From CAWCDJ01 sp963836015 (GTDB lineage: Bacteria; Acidobacteriota; Terriglobia; Bryobacterales; Bryobacteraceae), in contig CAWIIF010000006.1 in assembly GCA_963836015.1 (NCBI GenBank), forward strand, positions 124,001 through 188,000: a stretch of DNA of 64,000 bases, read 5' to 3'. Under the pieces are notes generated by a model. That model made no database searches, had not been told where the DNA came from, and saw nothing but the letters and a program-made list of their open reading frames with translations. Position numbers and translations under genes: made by a program. Positions 1-9,559 of the stretch are shown here, in pieces (position 1 is the first letter of the stretch; every line of letters begins with the position of its first letter).

Positions 1-296
1 TGACCCAGTTCAACCGGACTTCGTCGCAGCAGTTGTCCGACCATCTCCGCACGTTCCCGACCCGCTTTTCGAACCTGCGCCTGCCGCCGACCAACAACTT
101 CGATTCCTCGATCATGAAGAACACGCGCATCAAGGAGCGCTTTGCGCTCCAGTACCGGTGCGAGTTCTTCAACAGCTTCAATCACCCGGTATTCAACGGC
201 CCGAACCTGAGCCCGACCAGCTCGGCGTTTGGGACCATCGGCAGCGTATACAACATCGAGCGGCACATCCAGATGGCGCTCCGCCTGACCTTCTGA
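1..296 (+). CDS. TonB-dependent receptor (Oar-like), C-terminal fragment
   Basis: The reading frame is open from base 3 and continues off the left edge, so only about 97 C-terminal residues are visible. The sequence has the ending typical of large acidobacterial carboxypeptidase-regulatory/TonB receptors: a 'NNFDSSIMKNTRIKE' strand, then 'EFFNSFNHPVF', an 'FGTIGS' turn and a final strand ending in Phe (RLTF), the usual last residue of an outer-membrane barrel. The role would be outer-membrane uptake of a large substrate, but the plug and specificity regions lie outside the window. A TTG inside the frame at 33 is not a real start. Family assignment rests on the C-terminal pattern only. Confidence 0.75.
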   Translation, partial: TQFNRTSSQQLSDHLRTFPTRFSNLRLPPTNNFDSSIMKNTRIKERFALQYRCEFFNSFNHPVFNGPNLSPTSSAFGTIGSVYNIERHIQMALRLTF

Positions 297-361
297 TCCT
301 GACGGCGGGCAGCCCTCGACGCCGGCCGCGGGGGCTGCCTCACTGCTAACCTGGAAGGTTC

Positions 362-1711
362 ATGTCTTTCGAGATGGAATGGAGCCCCGATTCGTGGCGC
401 GCCCGTACAGCCCTGCAGCAGCCGGAGTACCCGGATCCGGCGGCGCTCGAAACCGTACTGGCTGAGTTGCGGCAACTGCCGCCGCTGGTCACCAGTTGGG
501 AGATCGTCCGGCTGCAGGAACAACTGGCGGAGGCCGCCCGCGGCGAGCGCTTCGTACTGCAGGGCGGCGATTGCGCCGAGCGCCTGATGGATTGCCGCCC
601 TGCCCGCATCACCAATGCCCTCAAGGTTCTACTGCAAATGAGCCTGGTGCTGGTGGTGGGTGCCCGGCGGCCCGTGACGCGAATCGGGCGCTTCGCCGGG
701 CAATACGCCAAGCCCCGCTCCGCCAACGAGGAAACGCGCAACGGCCTGAGCCTGCCCTCCTACCGCGGCGACATTATCAACCGGCCGGAGTTCTCGGTCG
801 AGGCGCGCACCCCCGATCCCCAACTTCTGCTCCGCGGCTATGAGCGCGCCGCCCTCAAGCTCAATTTCATCCGCGCGCTGGTCAAGGGCGGGTTCGCCGA
901 CCTCCACCACCCCGAGTACTTCGACCTCGACTGGGTGGCGCACTCCCCCCTGGCCGACGAGTACCACCGCATGGCGCAGACGATATCCGACGCCTTGGGC
1001 TTCATGGAGAATGTGCTGGGAGTGCGGGCGGGCGATAGCGATCGCATCGACTTCTTCACCGCCCACGAAGCGCTGCACCTGGCGTATGAATCCGCGCAGA
1101 CCCGCCAAGTCCCGCGGCGGCCCGGGTTCTTCAACCTGACGACCCATTTCCCATGGGTAGGGTTGCGCACCAACGACCCCTCGGGTGCGCACATCGAATA
1201 CCTGCGCGGCATCGAGAACCCGATTGGCATCAAGGTGGGCTGCGCAACCACACCGGAGCAGGTGGCGGGCTGGATCGACCGGCTCGATCCGCGGCGCGAG
1301 CCGGGGCGCCTGACCCTGATTCACCGCTTCGGCGCCACCCGCATCGCCGAGGGCCTGCCGCCGCTGATCGAAGCCGTCCGCGCGGAAGGCGGGCACGTGC
1401 TCTGGGTGTGCGATCCGATGCACGGCAACACCCGGACCACCTCCACGGGCATAAAGACGCGCTCGTTCGACGACATCCGCTCGGAAGTCGAGCAGGCCTT
1501 CGATATTCACGCCGCCATGCGCGGAAAGCTCGGCGGCGTGCACGTGGAGCTGACCGGTGAGAATGTCACCGAGTGCATCGGCGGCGCGCGCGGTACGAAC
1601 GAGGCGGATCTGGCGAAAGCGTACGAATCGGAAGTCGATCCCCGCCTCAATTACGAGCAGGCCCTCGAGCTGGCATTCCTGATTGCGCACAAGATGAAGA
1701 ACGGCCGCTAG
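362..1711 (+). CDS. aroF: 3-deoxy-7-phosphoheptulonate (DAHP) synthase, class II
   Basis: Catalyses condensation of phosphoenolpyruvate with erythrose 4-phosphate, the first step of the shikimate pathway, in the cytoplasm. The 449 residues match the usual 440-465 length of the plant/mycobacterial class II type. Visible family motifs are QGGDCAE near residue 67 (the Cys is a metal ligand), RIGRFAGQYAKPRS, WVCDPMHGNT, TSTGIKTRSFDDI and HVELTGENVTECIGG. The ATG at 362 is preceded by a GGAAGG-like ribosome binding site. It stands alone between the receptor tail and the peptidase pair, and no other aromatic gene is nearby. The class II label is secure; the symbol is a convention, since aroF, aroG and aroH are all used. 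Confidence 0.93.
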   Translation: MSFEMEWSPDSWRARTALQQPEYPDPAALETVLAELRQLPPLVTSWEIVRLQEQLAEAARGERFVLQGGDCAERLMDCRPARITNALKVLLQMSLVLVVGARRPVTRIGRFAGQYAKPRSANEETRNGLSLPSYRGDIINRPEFSVEARTPDPQLLLRGYERAALKLNFIRALVKGGFADLHHPEYFDLDWVAHSPLADEYHRMAQTISDALGFMENVLGVRAGDSDRIDFFTAHEALHLAYESAQTRQVPRRPGFFNLTTHFPWVGLRTNDPSGAHIEYLRGIENPIGIKVGCATTPEQVAGWIDRLDPRREPGRLTLIHRFGATRIAEGLPPLIEAVRAEGGHVLWVCDPMHGNTRTTSTGIKTRSFDDIRSEVEQAFDIHAAMRGKLGGVHVELTGENVTECIGGARGTNEADLAKAYESEVDPRLNYEQALELAFLIAHKMKNGR

Positions 1712-1750
1712 AGGCCCCCTCCCTCACTTTTTTGCTAGCCTAGACTACTT

Positions 1751-4700
1751 ATGAAGCTCGCTGCCGCTCTCCTGCTGCCGCTTTTTGCAGCCTGGGCCCA
1801 GGTCCCCACTCCCGAATCCGTGCTGGGCCACAAGCCCGGCGACGATTTCTTCCTCGCCGGCTACACCGAATCCCTCGGCTATTTCCAGAAGCTCGCGCAA
1901 TCCACCGACAAGCTCAAGCTCGTGCAGGTCGGCAAGACCACGCGCGGGCTCGACTGGTACATCGCCATCATCTCCTCGCCCCAGAACCTGGCCAAACTCG
2001 ACCAGTACAAGGACACCGCGCGGCGGCTCGCGCTGGTGAAAGGCCTGACCGACGCCCAGGCCCACGAGCTAGCCCACAACGGCAAAGTCATCGTCCACAT
2101 CGACGGGGGCCTGCACGCCACCGAGGTGGCCGGAGCGCAGCACACCATCCAGCTGGCCTACAACCTGGTGACGGCCACCGACCCCGCCACCACCGCGATC
2201 CTCGACAATGTGATTCTCGTCCTCTGGTTCTCGATCAACCCCGACGGGCAGGACCAGGTCGCCAAATGGTATCGCGCCAACCTCGGTACGCCCTACGAGG
2301 TGTCCAACCTGCCCGGCCTCTACCAGGAATACATCGGGCACGACAACAACCGCGACGGCTATATGAACAACATGGTCGAGTCGCGGGTCATCACCAAGAC
2401 CGAGCTGGAATATTATCCCAACGTCTTTTATAACCATCACCAGACCGCACCCTTCCCGGCACGCATCTGGATCCCGCCGTTCGGCGACCCCGTGTCGCTC
2501 AATCCGCACCCGCTGATGTACCGCTGGGTGAACGTGTTCGGCACCGCCATGGCGGCCTACCTCGACGAGCACGGCATGCCCGGCGCAATGCACCGCGGAC
2601 GCTTCGACGACTGGTACCCGGGCTTCGTCGACCACGTCAACAATTTCCGCAACACCGTTTCCTTCCTCACTGAGACCGCGCTCTACCGCTACGCCACACC
2701 GCACTTTTATACCGTCGACGAATTTCCGCGCGACAAACAGGACCTGCGCACCGAAGTTTTCTACTCGAGCCCCTGGCGCGGAGGCTGGTGGCGGCTCGGC
2801 GACGCTGTCCACTACATGCTCGGGGCCTCCATGGCGGTGCTCGATACGGCGGCCAAGAACCGCGAGCAGCTGCTCTTCGACCGCTACCGGGCGGGCCGCG
2901 ACGTGATCGAGCGCTTCACTAAAAATCCGCCCTATGCCTACGTCATCCCGCGCCGCCAGCGCGACCCCAACACCGCGGCGGTGCTGGTGGAGAAGCTGCT
3001 GATCGACGGCATCGAGGTCGATCGCGCCACCAAGCCGTTCACGGCCAACGGCTCCACCTATCCGGAAGGCGATTGGGTGGTCCTGATGGATCAGCCCTTC
3101 GCGGCCCTGGTGAAAGAGCTGTTCGATATCCAGAAGTATCCGCAACTGCCGCATCCGCCGCCGGTGTCGAACACCGCCGGCCCGGGCGGGGGAGGCGGAG
3201 GCGGAGGACGCGGCGCGCCTGCTGCGACGGCGGCTGCAACCCCGGCCCCTCCAGCCGCGGCGCCCGGCGGCGGACGTGGAGCCGGACGCGGCGCGGCGGG
3301 CGGAGGCGCGCAATCGGCGCCGCCGACCGGCCAGATGCCTTATGACGTCACCGGCTGGACGCTGCCCATGCAGATGGGCGTCGAAGTCGTCACGGTGGCC
3401 GAGCCGGTCAGCGCCGAAACGCGCCAGGGCCTGCAGAAGATCGATCGCGTCGACCCGATTGTGGGCAAAGTCGAAGGTGCCGGACCGGTCTTCGCGTTCT
3501 CGCACAACACCAACGCCGCCCTGCTGGCGGTCAACGATCTGCTGGCAGCCGGCCACAAAGTGAGCTTCGCCAAAGACGGGGCCACTATCTACGCCTCGGG
3601 CAACGCCGCCGCGATCTTGCAGAAGGACGGTGTGGACGCTACCTCGCTGAAAGAAGCACCCGCCGCCTTCGAGGTCAAGAAGCCGCGCATCGGCCTCTAT
3701 GAGCCGTGGGCCGGCAACATCGACGAGGGCTGGACGCGTTGGATCCTGGACCAGTTCAAGTTCCCTTACACGATCCTGCATAACGCCGACATGCGCGACG
3801 GCCACCTGCGCGAACACTACGACACCATCTTGTTCGCCGAAATGGCCGCCCGCCAGATCATGGACGGTATGGCCGCCGGCTCCGTCCCAGGCCAGTACGC
3901 GGGAGGCGTCGGGGAAGAGGGCGCGCAGGCCTTGCGCGACTTCGCTGACGCCGGCGGCACCGTCGTTACGCTGGGCAACGCCAGCCTGTTCGCCATCGAG
4001 CAGTTCAACCTCCCGGTGACCGACGTCGTGGCCGGCCTGCCCCAAGGCCAGTTCTTCTGTTCCGGCTCGCTGCTGCGCGCGGAGATAAAGGACGCGGGCC
4101 ATCCGGTAGTCGCGGGCCTTCCCGCGCAGCCGGCCCTGATGTTCGAGCGCAACCCGGTGTTCGACACCAAGCCCGCCTTCCGCGGCAAAGTGCTGGCCGC
4201 ATACGTCAAAGATCGCAATCCGCTGCTCTCCGGCTTCCTGCTCGGCGCCGACCGCATCGAGGGTAAGGCCGCGGCCATCGACGCCGATTACGGAAAGGGC
4301 CACATCATCCTGCTCGGCTTCCGGCCGCAATGGCGCGGGCAATCCCACGGCACTTACAAGTTCCTGTTCAACGCGCTCTACTACAACCCGTCGATGGCGC
4401 CGGAAGCCCCGGCCCGTACCGGCGGGCGCGGCGGCGGCGCCGGCGGCACGGGTGGCTCGCAGCAGGCCGCCTGGCGTAAGGAAGCCGAGGCCTCCAAGAC
4501 CGAGCTGACCAAGCTGCTCGACCAGAACAAGGCGTACTTCGCCGCACGCGGACCGGCCGCCGCCGAGGAGGGCCGCAAGCTCGAAACCTCGCTCGATGCC
4601 TTCCTGCGCGACCGCCTGCCGCAGCTCGACGACCTGCGCGCCCAGGTGGAGGATGCCGCTCTTTCCCGGAGCGACGCCGCCTTCGCCGCCCAGCTCCGCA

Positions 4701-4789
4701 AGCTGGCTACCGACATGCGCGCCAAGGACCTCAGCTCGACCAAGCTCGACGATCTGCTCGAACAATACAAACTGGCGGTGGTGCCGTAA
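1751..4789 (+). CDS. Secreted M14-family zinc carboxypeptidase-like protein (long paralogue)
   Basis: A 1012-residue exported protein with a signal peptide (MKLAAALLLPLFAAWAQ). The M14 metallocarboxypeptidase fold is indicated by GLHATE (His122, Glu125 as zinc ligands), a downstream NHHQ supplying the third ligand (about 229-230), HDNNRDGY for carboxylate binding and TETALYRY with the catalytic Glu near 308. Residues about 475-530 are a Gly/Ala/Pro-rich linker missing from the next gene. The C-terminal half resembles a glutamine-amidotransferase-like domain, and a charged helical tail (about 890-1012) is also unique to this copy. Its stop overlaps the ATG of the paralogue (TAATG), so the two are translationally coupled. 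The substrate is unknown; peptide or cell-wall amide cleavage is inferred from the family. Confidence 0.85.
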   Translation: MKLAAALLLPLFAAWAQVPTPESVLGHKPGDDFFLAGYTESLGYFQKLAQSTDKLKLVQVGKTTRGLDWYIAIISSPQNLAKLDQYKDTARRLALVKGLTDAQAHELAHNGKVIVHIDGGLHATEVAGAQHTIQLAYNLVTATDPATTAILDNVILVLWFSINPDGQDQVAKWYRANLGTPYEVSNLPGLYQEYIGHDNNRDGYMNNMVESRVITKTELEYYPNVFYNHHQTAPFPARIWIPPFGDPVSLNPHPLMYRWVNVFGTAMAAYLDEHGMPGAMHRGRFDDWYPGFVDHVNNFRNTVSFLTETALYRYATPHFYTVDEFPRDKQDLRTEVFYSSPWRGGWWRLGDAVHYMLGASMAVLDTAAKNREQLLFDRYRAGRDVIERFTKNPPYAYVIPRRQRDPNTAAVLVEKLLIDGIEVDRATKPFTANGSTYPEGDWVVLMDQPFAALVKELFDIQKYPQLPHPPPVSNTAGPGGGGGGGGRGAPAATAAATPAPPAAAPGGGRGAGRGAAGGGAQSAPPTGQMPYDVTGWTLPMQMGVEVVTVAEPVSAETRQGLQKIDRVDPIVGKVEGAGPVFAFSHNTNAALLAVNDLLAAGHKVSFAKDGATIYASGNAAAILQKDGVDATSLKEAPAAFEVKKPRIGLYEPWAGNIDEGWTRWILDQFKFPYTILHNADMRDGHLREHYDTILFAEMAARQIMDGMAAGSVPGQYAGGVGEEGAQALRDFADAGGTVVTLGNASLFAIEQFNLPVTDVVAGLPQGQFFCSGSLLRAEIKDAGHPVVAGLPAQPALMFERNPVFDTKPAFRGKVLAAYVKDRNPLLSGFLLGADRIEGKAAAIDADYGKGHIILLGFRPQWRGQSHGTYKFLFNALYYNPSMAPEAPARTGGRGGGAGGTGGSQQAAWRKEAEASKTELTKLLDQNKAYFAARGPAAAEEGRKLETSLDAFLRDRLPQLDDLRAQVEDAALSRSDAAFAAQLRKLATDMRAKDLSSTKLDDLLEQYKLAVVP
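3170..3330 (+). repeat. Low-complexity Gly/Ala/Pro-rich coding segment
   Basis: A GC-rich stretch inside the first M14 gene encodes runs of Gly, Ala and Pro with interspersed Arg. It interrupts an alignment that is otherwise continuous with the neighbouring paralogue, where the equivalent position has only a few residues. It is read as an expanded interdomain linker. Confidence 0.7.
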
Positions 4790-7191
4790 TGCGAACCAAT
4801 CTTCTCGTCTTCCTGATGCTCGCCGCGGGAGCCTCCGCGCAGATCCCTACCCCGGAATCGGTTCTGGGCTACAAACCGGGCGCCGATTTCAAACTGGCGA
4901 CCTATGACGATGCACTCGGCTACTTCCGCAAACTGGCGGCTTCCTCCGACCGCATCAAGCTGGTCGACGTCGGCAAGACCAGCGAGGGCCGCGACTGGTA
5001 CATGGCCTTTATCTCGGACCCCGCCAACCTGGCGCAGCTCGACCACTACAAAGACCTCTCCCGCCGCCTGGCCCTGGCCCGTGGCATCAGCGACGAGCAG
5101 GCCCACGCCCTGGCGCGCGAGATGAAGCCCATCGTCCACATCGATGGCGGGCTGCACGCTTCCGAAGTCGCCAACCACCAGCACACCATCCAGCTCGGCT
5201 ACGACCTGGTGGCGCGCGAAGAGCCCGAGTACCAGGCCATCCGGCGCGACCTGATCGTCGAGCTGTGGTTCTCCATCAACCCCGACGGCCAGAACATCGT
5301 GGCCAACTGGTACCGCCAGAACCTCGGCACGCCCTACGAAGTAAGCCCGCTGCCGGTGCTCTACCAGAAATACGTCGGGCACGATAACAACCGCGACGGT
5401 TACATGCTCAACATGCTCGAATCGCGCGTCATCACCAAGGCGACCCTCGATACCGAGCCGATTATTTTCTATACCCAGCACCAGTCCGCGCCTTTCCCCG
5501 GCCGCATTTACCTGCCGCCCTATGCCGACCCGATCTCCGGCAACATGCACCCGCTGATGCTGCGGTGGCTGAGCCTGATCGGCACCACCATCGCCGAATA
5601 CCTGGACGATCACGGACTCACCGGCTCCATGCACCAGGAGACGTTCGACGTCTGGTACCCCGGCTACCTCGATAACATCGGCAACTTCCGCCACACCATT
5701 TCGTTCTTCACCGAGACCGCCCTCTACCGCTACGCCACGCCCCACTTCTACACCGTGGATGAGTACCCGGCGGCGCGCCAGGGCCTGGGCGAAGAGATGC
5801 TCTATTCGAGCCCCTGGAAAGGCGGCTGGTGGCGGCTGTCGGACGCCTGCCAGTACATGTACGATGCCGATATGGCGGTGCTCGGCCTGGCGTCCAGGTA
5901 TCACGAGCAGATGCAGTACAACAAGTACCGCGCCGCCCGCGACACCATCGAGCATTTCGAAAAAGAGCCGCCCTTCGCCTATGAAATTCCGCGGCAGCAG
6001 CACGATGCGCCGACGGCCGCGGTGCTGCTCGAGAAACTCATGCTGCAGGGGATCGAGGTCCACCAGTCGTCCCAGCCGGATGACTGGGTCATCCTGATGG
6101 ACCAGCCGTTCGCCGGCATGGTGAAAGAGCTGTTCGAGCCGCAGGTCTATCCCGCCCTTTCGCAGCGTCCTTACGACGTCACCGGCTGGACGCTCCCCTA
6201 CCAGATGGGCGTGGAGGCACATGCCGTCACCTCGCCCTTGAGCAAGGCGTTCCGCGATTCGCTGCGGCCGGTCCACGAAATCACCGGCCTGGCCGCGCCC
6301 TTCAACCGTGACGCCGATGCCAGCTACCGCGCCGTGAACCAGATTCTGGAAGCCAAAGGCACGGTGTCGTTCAACGGCGATGAGATCAGCGCCTCCGGAA
6401 TCGACAAGGCGAAGCTCGATGCCATTCTCGCCGAAAACCGGCTGCGCGCCACCGGCGCCAAGGCGGGTGAGAAGACCGTGAAGCCCGCCCGCATCGGCCT
6501 CTACCGGCCGTGGGTGGCGAGCATCGACGAAGGCTGGACCCGCTGGATCCTCGAACAGTACCAATTTCCGTCCAAGAGTCTGTACAACGCCGATATCGTG
6601 GCCGGACGCCTGCGCGAGCAATACGACGTGATCGTGTTGCCCGACGTACAGGAGCGGCAGATCCTGGACGGCCACCGCCCCGGCACCATTCCCGAACGCT
6701 ACGTGGGCGGCCTGGGCGAAGAAGGCACCCAGGCCTTGCGCGATTTCGTCGACGAAGGCGGCACTCTGGTCACCTTCAACAACGCTTCGATGTACGCCGT
6801 CGACGAGTTCAAGCTGCCGGTCGAGAATGCCGTTGCCGGCCTGCAGCCGGCGCAGTTCTTCTGCTCGGGCTGCCTGCTCACGGTGCACATCGAAGACCCG
6901 AAGAACCAGCTGACCACCGGCCTGCCCGAGAACACCGTGGTGATGTTCGAGCGCGGCCCCGCCTTCAATACCAAGACCGGCTTCAAAGGCACGGTGCTGG
7001 CGCGATACCCGCGTGAACGGACTCCGTTGATGAGCGGCTATCTCGCCGGCCCCGACAAGCTGGAAGGCAAGATCGCCGCGCTCTCAGTAGATTACGGCAA
7101 AGGCCGCGTCATCCTATTGGGTTTCAAACCCCAATGGCGCGCCCAGTCTCACGGCGCCTACAAGTTCTTCTTCAACGCATTTTACAGGTAG
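4789..7191 (+). CDS. Secreted M14-family zinc carboxypeptidase-like protein (short paralogue)
   Basis: An 800-residue exported protein (signal MRTNLLVFLMLAAGASAQ) that parallels the upstream gene almost block for block: IPTPESVLGYKPG, GLHASE zinc motif, HDNNRDGY, TQHQSAPFPGRIY, FTETALYRY and the late VDYGKGRVILLGFKPQWR block. All expected zinc and catalytic residues are kept. It lacks the Gly-rich linker and the charged C-terminal tail of its partner. The arrangement points to tandem duplication followed by divergence. Translation is probably coupled through the 1-bp overlap with the preceding stop. A palindromic repeat follows the TAG directly. Substrate unknown. Confidence 0.85.
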   Translation: MRTNLLVFLMLAAGASAQIPTPESVLGYKPGADFKLATYDDALGYFRKLAASSDRIKLVDVGKTSEGRDWYMAFISDPANLAQLDHYKDLSRRLALARGISDEQAHALAREMKPIVHIDGGLHASEVANHQHTIQLGYDLVAREEPEYQAIRRDLIVELWFSINPDGQNIVANWYRQNLGTPYEVSPLPVLYQKYVGHDNNRDGYMLNMLESRVITKATLDTEPIIFYTQHQSAPFPGRIYLPPYADPISGNMHPLMLRWLSLIGTTIAEYLDDHGLTGSMHQETFDVWYPGYLDNIGNFRHTISFFTETALYRYATPHFYTVDEYPAARQGLGEEMLYSSPWKGGWWRLSDACQYMYDADMAVLGLASRYHEQMQYNKYRAARDTIEHFEKEPPFAYEIPRQQHDAPTAAVLLEKLMLQGIEVHQSSQPDDWVILMDQPFAGMVKELFEPQVYPALSQRPYDVTGWTLPYQMGVEAHAVTSPLSKAFRDSLRPVHEITGLAAPFNRDADASYRAVNQILEAKGTVSFNGDEISASGIDKAKLDAILAENRLRATGAKAGEKTVKPARIGLYRPWVASIDEGWTRWILEQYQFPSKSLYNADIVAGRLREQYDVIVLPDVQERQILDGHRPGTIPERYVGGLGEEGTQALRDFVDEGGTLVTFNNASMYAVDEFKLPVENAVAGLQPAQFFCSGCLLTVHIEDPKNQLTTGLPENTVVMFERGPAFNTKTGFKGTVLARYPRERTPLMSGYLAGPDKLEGKIAALSVDYGKGRVILLGFKPQWRAQSHGAYKFFFNAFYR

Positions 7192-7262
7192 GATAGGCCT
7201 CCTGGCCCGTCCACGCGCCGAAGGCGCGCTCCGCGGCCCGGGCAGGCCAGGAGGCCTGCCCC
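7192..7262. repeat. REP-like palindrome, copy A, between convergent genes
   Basis: Just after the peptidase stop lies TAGGCCTCCTGGCC (7194-7207), a hairpin CGCGCC-GAA-GGCGCG (7214-7228) and an inverted copy of the first block, GGCCAGGAGGCCT (7245-7257). The 13-bp outer arms are perfect and enclose the inner hairpin. Shorter copies sit at 12352-12390 and 62262-62296. Lying between two convergent genes, it could terminate both transcripts. Confidence 0.8.
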
Positions 7263-7269
7263 ACGCGCG

Positions 7270-9345
7270 CTACTTCCCGGCGTGCTCCTGGATCACGTTG
7301 AACTGAGCGCTCGAGCTGTGGCACACATCGCAGCTCTCGCCGAACTTCGGATCGGTCTGCGACACCATGTGAGCCAGGTTCGAAATCTGCACGTGGCAGC
7401 CGCTGCACGCCGCCGTGGTCGCCGGCATCGGGCTCAACGGATCCTTCGGGCTGATCACGTTGTTCAGGCCGATCGGGAAGTTCGCCTCGGTGCCGTTTAC
7501 GTGGCACATGTAGCACTTGGCCGTATCGCCCGGCGTTCCCGTATTGCTCATCACCGGGAAGCGGACGTCGCTGAAATTGTTACCGCTCACGGAGAACGTC
7601 ATGTTGTACTGCGCCAGGTTGTCGCCGAAGTGCAGCCGGTGGATGAAGAGCGAGAAATCCACGCCCTGCGCCGGCGTCGTGGCGTCCTTCTGGCTAGGGT
7701 TATGGCAAAGGACGCAGTATTCCGTCTGGTTTCGGTTGGCGCCGTGCACCGAGAGATTGACGTGGCAGCCGTTGCACTTGGCGATATCCACCACCTGGCG
7801 GCGCTTCACCACCGGGGAGCCGTCCACCGAGAAGTAGAACACCTTGTTGATGGCCCCATACTGGGTGGTCTGCTGTTGCACCGTACCCGGCTGCAGCGTC
7901 AGCCCGCGGCGCGCTTCGATGCCGACGGCATAAGTGCCCGTGGCGTTGGCGGGAATCGCGTGCGTGAATGTGTAGCTGCACGTGCCGTCCGGCGAGCAGG
8001 CGCCTGTAGTAGTCGGGTTCTCGGCGACGTACCCGGGCGTCTTCACGTCGGATCCGAAGCTGGTATAGCCATAGTCCCTGGTCGGCCCGGCCAGGTTCAG
8101 CGATACCCGGTTGGGCGAGGTCTTCATGTCGCTCAACTGGATGCCGTTGCCCTGGAAATCCTTCATCGTGAACGTGACGGTAGGCATCCCCCCGGCCACG
8201 CCGTTATCCACCTTCACGATCGCCACCACAATCCCCGGCCGCGCTGCCGATTCCGCGGGAATCGTATGCGCACCCTTGATCGATGCGTCGAATTCCTGTC
8301 CGCTCTGCGGAATGTGGCATTGGGAACACTGGTTGTCGCTCACCTCCGGCAGGTTGACGTGGTTCTGGCCGCTGGCGAAGTTGACGTCGTCGTGGCACGA
8401 GCCGCATGCCGCCCGGCTCGGGTTCGTCATGTACGCGGCGGCCTGCGCCGCCCCTGACGACTGATCGTGGCAGGATTCGCACCGCCTGGGGTCGGCCGGA
8501 AATACTACGGTCGACCAGTCGTCCGGGCTCGCCGGGTTGCCCATCTGGTACGGCTTTCCCGCCACCACGCTCGGAAGCTGGCTGCCCATGTGGATCTTGT
8601 GGATCATCACCTTGAAATCCGCCGTGTTCCCCGAATTTACGTCCGTCGTTTGCGGCGTGTGGCACATGATGCACAGCTCGACGCTGCGCCGCGAGCCGCC
8701 GTGGTGGGCCAACTGGTCGTGGCATTTGTTGCAGGCGTCGGTGCGGACCACGTCCCGCGGCGCGGGCGTCCCACCGGCCGGCACGAAATCCATGGTGGCA
8801 TCGTCGTAGAACGTCCCCATGTCGAACTCGGTCAGGTTGCGGTTGCCGTAAATGCCCACCCGGTGCGTAGCGGCCGCGTCGAAATTCGCCGGAGCCTTAT
8901 TGCCGAACGTGTACAGGTACTCGCCGTCGGCGACCTGCTGGCTCTTCCCGCCCGAATCGGCCGAGGCCACCGAAATCGTGGTCTTCCCGTCCGCGGACGT
9001 ACGGCTCCGCGTGGCGTACGTCAGGAACTGCGTCTGCCCTTTCGGAATGTAGGCCAGGACGAAGCTTACGGAAACCGCGCCGGGCGTCTGCACTCCGGTC
9101 AGATCCAGCCCCAGCCCCTTTGGGTCGGTCAGCTTGTAATCGACCGTGGTCGTGCCGTCCGCCGCGATCTTCGCCGAGACAATCTGAATGTTCAAACCCG
9201 GGCGGACGAAACTCACGGCGTTCGCATCCGCATAGTATGTCTTGTCCCAGACGGAAAACATGGTCTTTTTGGCCGAGGCGCTCATCAGCGCCGCCGCGCA
9301 GGCAAGGATGACCAAAATAGGAAGAGATCGTCGAACGTTGCGCAT
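7270..9345 (-). CDS. OmcA/MtrC-family decaheme c-type cytochrome
   Basis: A 691-residue exported cytochrome with exactly ten CXXCH haem-binding motifs: CNKCH, CIMCH, CESCH, CGSCH and CSQCH in the first haem domain, and CNGCH, CVLCH, CYMCH, CSGCH and CDVCH in the second. Each pentahaem block follows a beta-rich segment, the alternating beta/haem four-domain layout of MtrC and OmcA. The signal region contains ILAC (Cys16), a possible lipobox, which would fit an outer-membrane lipoprotein. In the named family these proteins pass electrons to extracellular acceptors. It is divergent from the Rieske/cytochrome b operon. No MtrA-like or MtrB-like barrel partner is in the window, so an extracellular role is inferred. 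Confidence 0.9.
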   Translation of the reverse strand: MRNVRRSLPILVILACAAALMSASAKKTMFSVWDKTYYADANAVSFVRPGLNIQIVSAKIAADGTTTVDYKLTDPKGLGLDLTGVQTPGAVSVSFVLAYIPKGQTQFLTYATRSRTSADGKTTISVASADSGGKSQQVADGEYLYTFGNKAPANFDAAATHRVGIYGNRNLTEFDMGTFYDDATMDFVPAGGTPAPRDVVRTDACNKCHDQLAHHGGSRRSVELCIMCHTPQTTDVNSGNTADFKVMIHKIHMGSQLPSVVAGKPYQMGNPASPDDWSTVVFPADPRRCESCHDQSSGAAQAAAYMTNPSRAACGSCHDDVNFASGQNHVNLPEVSDNQCSQCHIPQSGQEFDASIKGAHTIPAESAARPGIVVAIVKVDNGVAGGMPTVTFTMKDFQGNGIQLSDMKTSPNRVSLNLAGPTRDYGYTSFGSDVKTPGYVAENPTTTGACSPDGTCSYTFTHAIPANATGTYAVGIEARRGLTLQPGTVQQQTTQYGAINKVFYFSVDGSPVVKRRQVVDIAKCNGCHVNLSVHGANRNQTEYCVLCHNPSQKDATTPAQGVDFSLFIHRLHFGDNLAQYNMTFSVSGNNFSDVRFPVMSNTGTPGDTAKCYMCHVNGTEANFPIGLNNVISPKDPLSPMPATTAACSGCHVQISNLAHMVSQTDPKFGESCDVCHSSSAQFNVIQEHAGK

Positions 9346-9559
9346 AGGATTAACTGCAGAAAATATATCATGTATTCAGATCTGTATAGAGAAAAACTAC
9401 AGTTTGTGGAAAACTGGGCGTACGGTTTTTCGACGGTGGCCGGTTTTCGGACAGCCCGGCTTAAAGCACTTGACTCGCCGTCAGAACCGCAACCCGTTGT
9501 TGAACCAATAGGTTAATGCGATCGGGAGGATTGGTGACGCACTTGCCTTTGGGTGCGAC
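9346..9559. promoter_or_regulatory. Divergent control region, decaheme cytochrome / Rieske operon
   Basis: A 214-bp gap, markedly AT-richer than the surroundings near the cytochrome start. It holds the palindrome CAGATCTG (9377-9384), the inverted repeat AAACT-AC-AGTTT (9394-9405) and TCGGACAG (9447-9454), which recurs before the four-haem cytochrome gene. I found no convincing sigma-70 -35/-10 pair on either strand. The sigma-54-like element at its right end is listed separately. Confidence 0.5.
9531..9547 (+). promoter_or_regulatory. Candidate sigma-54 (-24/-12) promoter before the Rieske gene
   Basis: TTGGTGACGCACTTGCC has GG (9533-9534), ten bases, then GC (9545-9546), with a full TTGC at the -12 side. 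It matches about 8 of 13 informative consensus positions; the CACG part of the -24 element is poor. Transcription would begin almost at the ATG (9560), giving a leader of 1-3 bases. A sigma-54 activator is encoded 4 kb downstream. Confidence 0.35.

Noticed and set aside
1712..1750. Terminator after the DAHP synthase gene
   Set aside because: There is a T6 run but only a 4-bp GAGG/CCTC stem next to it, too weak to call.
2069..4765. An 898-codon minus-strand ORF opposite the first M14 gene
   Set aside because: It is the antisense shadow of a GC-rich gene. The translation is low in protein-like motifs, while the plus-strand frame has full M14 signatures and a signal peptide.
4381..6888. An 835-codon minus-strand ORF opposite both M14 genes
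   Set aside because: Spans two real genes on the other strand and has no recognisable domain; a product of biased third positions.
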